Below are positions 14,089 through 18,489 of a stretch of DNA of 18,489 nucleotides, piece by piece. Numbering within the stretch: position 1 is the first letter of the stretch; every line of letters starts with the position of its first letter. A model generated the notes under the pieces. It ran no database searches. It saw nothing but the letters and a program-made list of their open reading frames with translations, and was not told where the DNA came from. The translations under genes and the position numbers were made by a program. The stretch is from Oscillospiraceae bacterium (GTDB lineage Bacteria; Bacillota_A; Clostridia; Oscillospirales; Ruminococcaceae). The DNA is taken from assembly GCA_017829075.1 (NCBI GenBank), contig JAGAJA010000075.1:1-18489 (forward strand). Direction: 5' to 3'.

Positions 14089-14838
14089 ATGGAGATAAAA
14101 CAATTCGGAAATCAGAACGGAAAGAAAATAATGCTGCTTCACGGAAACCTGATGTGCTGGCGGCAGTTCGAGGATATAATCCCGCTGCTGGAAAAGGATT
14201 TCATGGTGTATGCGGTCAGCTTTGACGGATTCGACGGCACAGGCACGACTACCTACACAACGGCGCGGGGACAGGCAGATAAGCTGGCGGAATATGTCTG
14301 CGCGGAATGCGGCGGGCGGCTGGATATGCTTTTTGCGGAGTCCCTCGGGTGCGGCCCGGCGGTATTCCTGAAGTCCTCGCCAAAGGTGCAGGTAGACCAC
14401 ATGATACTCAGCGGACCGGAGTATCTCGACTTTGGAATTATGAACAAGCCGCTTCTGAAAATCATGCCGCAGAAGCAGTATAAGACTGCGCATGAAAAGT
14501 CTATGCCGGCGTGGGTGCTGAAATTCATGGGGCAGACGGAGCGGGGAATGCAGACCATGATGAGCCGCATTCCTGACAATATCAGCCTGGAGTCAGTCCG
14601 CGCCACATGGGAGGCGGGACTTTATCTCTACCGCAGCGATTTCCCCGTGCAGCCGGACGCAAACGTTGCCTGTTGGTACGGAGAGAAAGAGGGGCATATG
14701 AAAAAGGCAGTGCAGCGGCTGAAAAAGTCGTATCCGAAGCTAACGCTATGCTGTTTCAACGGATTCGGGCACGGCGACATCATCAACCACCCGGAACTTC
14801 TGGTGAAAAAGCTGAAATCCGAACTGTCGCGTAAATAA
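14089..14838 (+). CDS. Alpha/beta hydrolase
   Basis: A 249-residue alpha/beta-fold hydrolase. The oxyanion-hole motif LLHGN is at 16-20, the nucleophile elbow reads AESLG with Ser85 (Ala replaces the first Gly of GxSxG), and the catalytic His228 is in GFGHGDI near the C-terminus. A likely acid is Glu199 or Glu201 in WYGEKEGHM. It lacks a signal peptide. A GGAG ribosome site precedes ATG 14089, and the 34-bp gap to the upstream hydrolase with no promoter or terminator indicates an operon. General esterase/lipase-like chemistry is likely; the natural substrate cannot be read from the sequence. Confidence 0.85.
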   Translation: MEIKQFGNQNGKKIMLLHGNLMCWRQFEDIIPLLEKDFMVYAVSFDGFDGTGTTTYTTARGQADKLAEYVCAECGGRLDMLFAESLGCGPAVFLKSSPKVQVDHMILSGPEYLDFGIMNKPLLKIMPQKQYKTAHEKSMPAWVLKFMGQTERGMQTMMSRIPDNISLESVRATWEAGLYLYRSDFPVQPDANVACWYGEKEGHMKKAVQRLKKSYPKLTLCCFNGFGHGDIINHPELLVKKLKSELSRK

Positions 14839-14879
14839 TAATACGGCGGCGGAAATTCTGTCATCGGTGCAGAAAAATG

Positions 14880-14915
14880 ATGGAGCAATCGTAAGACTGC
14901 TCCATTCTTTCTTTT
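14880..14915. terminator. Bidirectional terminator between converging genes
   Basis: ATGGAGCA (14880-14887) pairs with TGCTCCAT (14898-14905), followed on the plus strand by TCTTTCTTTT. On the minus strand the hairpin is followed by TTTTTCT. It serves both the hydrolase operon and the transporter gene that ends at 14930. Confidence 0.85.
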
Positions 14916-14929
14916 GTGGGAATGTCGGG

Positions 14930-16303
14930 TCACATCGAGATGATGCCGAATGCGTTTGCGACCGAACTTATCAGGATAACTGCCGCGAAAATCGGGCACA
15001 GGTATTTTATCATGAAGTTGAATATCTTCTTTCGTTTGAAAGCGCCGTTTTCCCGGGTCATTTCCTCCTCGATCTTCCGGACGCCCATCACTCTGGATAC
15101 CAGCAGGCATGTGGCGATAGCTGCTATCGGCATCATCACGGAGTTCGTAAGGAAGTCGAAGAAATCGAGAAACTGCATGCCGAGTATTCTTACTTCTCCG
15201 AGCGGTCCGTATCCCAGCGATGAGAGCGTTCCGAGCAGCACCATTATCCCGGTGATTATCAGCGTGGATTTCTTTCTGCTCCAGCCGAGTTCATCCTGGA
15301 ATGTCGATACCGCGCTTTCAGTCAGGGCGATGGAGCTTGTCAGCGCGGCGCACAGCACAAGCAGGAAGAAAAGTATTCCGACGAAGCCGCCCATGCTCAT
15401 ATCCGCGAACACTTTCGGGATAGTTATGAACATCAGCGAGGGACCCGCTTTGAGGTTTTCGGTGTCGCCGCCGGAGAATGCGAACACGGCGGGAATTATC
15501 ATCAGTCCTGCCATTATTGCGATGCCCGTGTCGAATATCTCAACGTTTTCAGTGGATTTTTCGATGGATACGTCCCTTTTCATGTAGGAGCCGAAGGTTA
15601 TCAGTATTCCCATCGCGATGGACAGTGAGTAGAACATCTGTCCCATTGCCGAAACTACAGTCATCCAGGAAAAATTCGAAAAGTTAGGTATCAGAAAGTA
15701 CTTTACGCCCTCCAGCGCCCCGGGGCGTGTGACTGAGAACACGGTTATCACTATCGACAGCACCACCAGCACGGGCATCATGAACTTTGAGACGCGTTCC
15801 ACACCGTGCCTTACGCCGCCGAAAATTATGACTACAGTTAGCAATGTGAACGCGAGGAAGCAAAGTTCGGTGCTTCCGCCGCTGGATATGAACTCCCCGA
15901 AATAGCCGTCAGCCGCGAGCTGTTCGCCGTGCCCCATGACGTATTCCGCGAGGTATTTGATGACCCAGCCGCCGATGACTGAATAATACGGCACTATGAG
16001 GATAGGTATCACGGCGTTTATCCAGCCGCCGAGCGACAGCCATTTCGACTTGCCGAAAGTTTTGTAGGCGCCGACCGGGCTTTTCTGGGTCATGCGTCCG
16101 AGGGCTGTTTCCGCTGTTATCATCGAATAGCCGAATGTCAGTGCGAGGACTATATAGATAAGCAGGAATATCCCTCCGCCGTATTTCGCCGCAAGATACG
16201 GGAATCTCCAGATGTTGCCCAGTCCTACTGACGCTCCTGCCGCTGACAGCACGAATCCCAGCTTGCCGGAAAAGGTGCTTCGCTTTTTGTGGTTCTGTTC
16301 CAT
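14930..16303 (-). CDS. Sodium-dependent transporter, neurotransmitter:sodium symporter family
   Basis: A polytopic membrane protein of 457 residues with the LeuT fold. The first helix contains GNIWRFPY (29-36), the broken-helix signature of the NSS family that lines the sodium and substrate sites, followed by the GGGIFLLIYI helix. Eleven or twelve hydrophobic segments can be counted, with a lysine-rich cytoplasmic loop before the last (FKRKKIFNF). Bacterial members import amino acids or related small molecules with sodium. Substrate is not predictable here. It starts at ATG 16303 after AAAGGAG and is divergent from a paralog of exactly the same length. Confidence 0.93.
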   Translation of the reverse strand: MEQNHKKRSTFSGKLGFVLSAAGASVGLGNIWRFPYLAAKYGGGIFLLIYIVLALTFGYSMITAETALGRMTQKSPVGAYKTFGKSKWLSLGGWINAVIPILIVPYYSVIGGWVIKYLAEYVMGHGEQLAADGYFGEFISSGGSTELCFLAFTLLTVVIIFGGVRHGVERVSKFMMPVLVVLSIVITVFSVTRPGALEGVKYFLIPNFSNFSWMTVVSAMGQMFYSLSIAMGILITFGSYMKRDVSIEKSTENVEIFDTGIAIMAGLMIIPAVFAFSGGDTENLKAGPSLMFITIPKVFADMSMGGFVGILFFLLVLCAALTSSIALTESAVSTFQDELGWSRKKSTLIITGIMVLLGTLSSLGYGPLGEVRILGMQFLDFFDFLTNSVMMPIAAIATCLLVSRVMGVRKIEEEMTRENGAFKRKKIFNFMIKYLCPIFAAVILISSVANAFGIISM

Positions 16304-16346
16304 TGTTTTCTCCTTTTTGACCGAGTGATGAAATATAATTATTTCA

Positions 16347-16375
16347 ATTATAACATATTATTTTCATTTTGTATA
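16347..16375 (-). promoter_or_regulatory. Promoter of the minus-strand NSS transporter
   Basis: On the minus strand TATACA (16375-16370), 17 bp and TATAAT (16352-16347). The -10 box is perfect and the -35 box matches four of six. Confidence 0.6.
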
Positions 16376-16410
16376 GTACTTATCACTAATTCTCGGCTGT
16401 GATTTTTGAC

Positions 16411-16439
16411 TTGACTTTTTCTGCAAAACATAGTATCAT
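16411..16439 (+). promoter_or_regulatory. Promoter of the plus-strand NSS transporter
   Basis: TTGACT (16411-16416), 17 bp and TATCAT (16434-16439) predict a start near 16446 and a leader of about 68 nt to ATG 16514. Confidence 0.7.
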
Positions 16440-16513
16440 ATTATTAATTGTTATGTCGAAAAAGTGCCGCAGTATGTCCGGATATTATTGCGGCGGAAAA
16501 ACGGAGGTATTTA

Positions 16514-17887
16514 ATGGCAAGGGAAAAACTGGGGAGCAGACTTGGATTTATACTATTGAGTGCTGGCTGCGCAATAGGCATCGGGAACGTTTGGAAGTTC
16601 CCGTATATTGTGGGTCAGAACGGCGGAGGATTGTTCGTGCTCGTATATCTTGTATTTCTGGCGATACTCGGGATACCGGTGCTGACGATGGAGTTTTCCG
16701 TCGGCAGAGCCGCACAGCGCAGTCCCGTGAAGATGTATCAGCAGATAGAACCGAAAGGCTCGAAATGGCATATCCACGGCGTTGCGGCTATGATAGGAAG
16801 CTATATTCTGCTGATGTTCTATACAACGGTAGCCGGCTGGATGCTGAAATATTTCTTCGATACCGCGGGCGGGGTGCTTTCCGGGCTTGATACCGCCGGG
16901 ATATCGGAGCATTTCGATTCCGTGCTTGCCGACCCGCTGGTGATGATACTGTTCGTGGCGATAGTCCTCGCGGCGGCGGTGCTGATATGCTCGATAGGCC
17001 TCAAAAACGGACTGGAGCGCGTAACTAAGGTCATGATGCTGGCGCTGCTTGTCATCATGGTTATCCTTGCGATAAACAGCTTCTTCATGGAGGGCGGCGA
17101 AGCGGGGCTTGCATTCTATTTAAAGCCGAATGTTGAGGAGATACAGAAAGTCGGCATAGGCAATGTTATCGTCAGCGCGATGAATCAGGCGTTCTTCACG
17201 CTGAGCCTCGGCATGGGCGGAATGGCTATATTCGGAAGCTACATAGGAAAGGACAGGTCGCTTCTCGGCGAGTCTGTGAATGTGGCTCTGCTGGATACGT
17301 TCGTTGCGTTCTCATCGGGACTCATAATATTCCCGGCGTGCTTTGCCTATGGCGTTGACGTTGACAGCGGCCCCAGTCTTATCTTCCTGACGCTGCCGAA
17401 TATATTCAACCACATTCCCCTCGGTCGGCTGTGGGGGAGCCTGTTCTTCGTGTTCATGTCGTTCGCTGCGCTTTCCACCGTGCTTGCCGTCTTCGAGGAG
17501 ATAACCGCCTGCGTTGAGGACCTCACGGGCTGGAGCAGGAGAAAATGCTGCGTTTTCAACGGCATTCTGCTGTTTGCGCTCTCCATTCCGTGCTGTCTGG
17601 GATTCAATGTGCTGAGCGGATTCCAGCCGCTGGGCGAGGGCACGAATATAATGGATATCGAGGATTTCATCGTAAGCAATCTGGTGCTTCCGCTCGGTTC
17701 GCTCGTGCTGATACTGTTTTGCACGATGAAAAAGGGCTGGGGCTGGGAGAATTACATCAATGAAGTCAACACCGGAAAGGGTCTGAAGATGAAGAATTTC
17801 ATGCGCGGGTACCTTACATACGTTCTTCCGGTGATGGTAGGAATCGTATTCGTTATCGGCATTATTCAGAAGTTCTTCCCGGGTTGA
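16514..17887 (+). CDS. Sodium-dependent transporter, neurotransmitter:sodium symporter family
   Basis: A second NSS-family protein of 457 residues. I start it at ATG 16514, seven bases after GGAGG; an upstream extension of 22 codons has no ribosome site and is out of line with the family N-terminus. The first helix carries GNVWKFPY (24-31), then GQNGGGLFVLVYL; later segments include MNQAFFTLSLGMGGM (the helix 6 region) and a Trp-Ser-Arg-Arg loop seen as WSRKK in its divergent neighbour. Function is sodium-coupled uptake of an unknown amino-acid-like solute. It and the minus-strand paralog share one intergenic control region of about 210 bp. Confidence 0.93.
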   Translation: MAREKLGSRLGFILLSAGCAIGIGNVWKFPYIVGQNGGGLFVLVYLVFLAILGIPVLTMEFSVGRAAQRSPVKMYQQIEPKGSKWHIHGVAAMIGSYILLMFYTTVAGWMLKYFFDTAGGVLSGLDTAGISEHFDSVLADPLVMILFVAIVLAAAVLICSIGLKNGLERVTKVMMLALLVIMVILAINSFFMEGGEAGLAFYLKPNVEEIQKVGIGNVIVSAMNQAFFTLSLGMGGMAIFGSYIGKDRSLLGESVNVALLDTFVAFSSGLIIFPACFAYGVDVDSGPSLIFLTLPNIFNHIPLGRLWGSLFFVFMSFAALSTVLAVFEEITACVEDLTGWSRRKCCVFNGILLFALSIPCCLGFNVLSGFQPLGEGTNIMDIEDFIVSNLVLPLGSLVLILFCTMKKGWGWENYINEVNTGKGLKMKNFMRGYLTYVLPVMVGIVFVIGIIQKFFPG

Positions 17888-17915
17888 AATACTGCGGAAA
17901 AATAGCAGAAAACTA

Positions 17916-17944
17916 TTGACAATTCGCGGATAGTCTGATATAAT
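17916..17944 (+). promoter_or_regulatory. Promoter of the leader RNA / MATE unit
   Basis: TTGACA (17916-17921), 17 bp and TATAAT (17939-17944) form a perfect promoter with a start near 17951, 125 bp before the MATE start codon. Confidence 0.8.
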
Positions 17945-17950
17945 AATACG

Positions 17951-18066
17951 GTCGGACGGTGCAGCAACGCACTTTGCAAGGTGTCTCAAAACAATTGAGG
18001 TTGCCGGATCGGGACATGAAATCATGAGCCAGATAAGACATTTAGTCTTGTCTGGCTTTATTATTT
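17951..18066 (+). ncRNA. Candidate attenuator or riboswitch leader, class not recognised
   Basis: A promoter-to-terminator unit of about 115 nt precedes the MATE start. Hairpins visible by eye include GTGC/GCAC (near 17960-17973) and CTCAA/TTGAG (near 17986-18001), then a spacer with GGGACATGAAATCATGAG, then the strong terminator. No known riboswitch consensus that I could recall fits. A short frame, GTGCAGCAACGC... to TGA at about 18024, would encode about 22 residues but has no ribosome site. Regulation by premature termination is inferred only from the layout. Confidence 0.5.
18027..18066 (+). terminator. Intrinsic terminator upstream of the MATE coding start
   Basis: AGCCAGATAAGAC (18027-18039) pairs with GTCTTGTCTGGCT (18045-18057), 13 bp with one G-U, around ATTTA, followed by TTTATTATTT. 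It stands between the promoter and the ribosome site GGAGG (18067-18071). Confidence 0.85.
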
Positions 18067-18075
18067 GGAGGAAAA

Positions 18076-18160
18076 ATGGATTTTCTTAAAGACAATCTGA
18101 AAAAAGCTGTATTTCCGCTTCCTGGTGCCGTCTCTTAAAAGCGCTATGGTAATGTCGACG
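18076..18160 (+). pseudogene. MATE-family efflux transporter remnant, frameshifted and truncated
   Basis: ATG 18076 after GGAGG opens MDFLKDNLKK. In the shifted frame the sequence continues LYFRFLVPSLKSAMVMST, which matches the usual N-terminal first helix of MATE drug/sodium antiporters (KLYF-FLVPS--SAMVMSIY). One additional A in the A6 run at about 18100-18105 explains the shift. Similarity ends near 18160, so over 400 codons are missing. In the wild-type unit the preceding attenuator and the following TetR would control drug efflux. Confidence 0.6.
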
Positions 18161-18202
18161 GACCAGCAATTAATGCTGTTGTCTGATTTGCATAAAACGA
18201 GG

Positions 18203-18236
18203 GGAGAAAATCTGTTGGTATCGACAAATTTTCTCC
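18203..18236. repeat. Inverted repeat of 9-bp arms
   Basis: GGAGAAAAT (18203-18211) and ATTTTCTCC (18228-18236) are perfect complements with a 16-base loop. It lies just after the MATE break and before the tetR promoter. It could be a terminator-like hairpin or the scar of a small element. Confidence 0.5.
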
Positions 18237-18243
18237 ACTCCGG

Positions 18244-18306
18244 TTGACAAATGGGTTAGTTAGTGCTAATATAGTCCTGTGACCGAAAATCGAAAAACGG
18301 TCACAG
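18244..18306 (+). promoter_or_regulatory. Promoter and palindromic operator of the right-edge tetR gene
   Basis: TTGACA (18244-18249), 17 bp and TAATAT (18267-18272). A perfect 9-bp inverted repeat CTGTGACCG (18277-18285) / CGGTCACAG (18298-18306) with a 12-base centre covers the predicted start, a likely self-binding site for the TetR dimer. Confidence 0.75.
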
Positions 18307-18320
18307 AAAGAGGGAACGAT

Positions 18321-18489
18321 GTGCCGACCGCATTTACCGATGAAGAAACAGAGCGTATCCGCAGCGCGCTGATACAAGCCGGGATACGTCTCAGCAAAGA
18401 ACTGGGACTTCAGAAAATGTCAGTTGAAAAGCTGACCGCCGCCGTTGGGATAGCCAAGGGAAGCTTCTACATGTTTTTCGGCTCGAAGG
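18321..18489 (+). CDS. TetR-family transcriptional regulator, N-terminal part
   Basis: The first 56 codons are present and the gene leaves the window. GTG 18321 is chosen because it follows AGAGGG (18309-18314) in the correct frame; an overlapping ATG at 18319 is in a different frame. The sequence shows the TetR DNA-binding domain: an entry helix ETERIRSALIQAGIRL, then LQKMSVEKLTAAVGIAKG and SFYMFFGSK, the recognition helix region. The ligand domain is beyond the edge. Its promoter-operator unit resembles that of the broken tetR at 10602. It probably controlled the MATE gene, now broken, or a gene further right. Confidence 0.88.
   Translation, partial: MPTAFTDEETERIRSALIQAGIRLSKELGLQKMSVEKLTAAVGIAKGSFYMFFGSK

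Noticed and set aside
16448..16513. A 22-codon N-terminal extension of the plus-strand NSS transporter
   Set aside because: It overlaps the predicted transcription start and lacks a ribosome site. GGAGG before ATG 16514 gives the normal NSS N-terminus.

Overview
The window looks like chromosome from a low-to-mid GC gut-type Firmicute, probably a Clostridia/Ruminococcus-like bacterium. The grounds are consensus TTGACA-17-TATAAT promoters, strong GGAGG ribosome sites, a streptococcal-style type II-A CRISPR locus of the kind common in Ruminococcaceae, and two bacterial NSS transporters. The genus is inference; no rRNA or marker gene is present.

Region 1 (1-6,753) is a complete type II-A CRISPR-Cas locus. 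Reading leftward on the minus strand it is cas9, cas1, cas2, csn2, leader, array. The four cas genes are joined by three 4-base stop/start overlaps and fired by one consensus promoter. The array (six identical 36-bp repeats, five 30-bp spacers, running off the left edge) has its own promoter directly after the csn2 stop codon, and its leader ends in the ATTTGAG type II-A integration anchor. A tracrRNA gene is divergent from cas9; its anti-repeat pairs with the repeat as 6 bp, bulge, 13 bp, mismatch, 13 bp, followed by two hairpins and a terminator. All parts needed for adaptation and interference appear intact.

Region 2 (6,754-9,421) is a group II intron (GTGCG 5' end; domain V at 9321-9353; domain VI to about 9421) that has lost nearly all of its reverse transcriptase/maturase gene. 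Only a C-terminal stub remains. In its place sit a truncated copy and two intact copies of an unrecognised single-pass membrane protein family. The insertion point divides the Shine-Dalgarno sequence of the next gene, and exact splicing would rebuild it.

Region 3 (9,422-11,990) is decaying. An intact Ada-type zinc-binding mini-protein is followed by a translationally coupled gene with an in-frame TAA, a TetR gene with TAG at codon 7, and an ABC transporter operon collapsed by an internal deletion.

Region 4 (12,000-17,887) holds ordinary intact metabolism: a minus-strand SDR oxidoreductase, a two-gene operon of alpha/beta hydrolases (the first BAAT/acyl-CoA-thioesterase-like), and two divergent sodium:neurotransmitter-symporter family transporters of identical length (457 aa).

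Region 5 (17,888-18,489) has a consensus promoter driving a short structured leader with a strong terminator, a frameshifted and truncated MATE efflux gene, and the start of a TetR regulator. That regulator's promoter/operator layout matches that of the decayed TetR in region 3. The window has two themes: a well-kept CRISPR-Cas9 module, and flanking accessory DNA with an atypical group II intron and broken regulator-transporter units.
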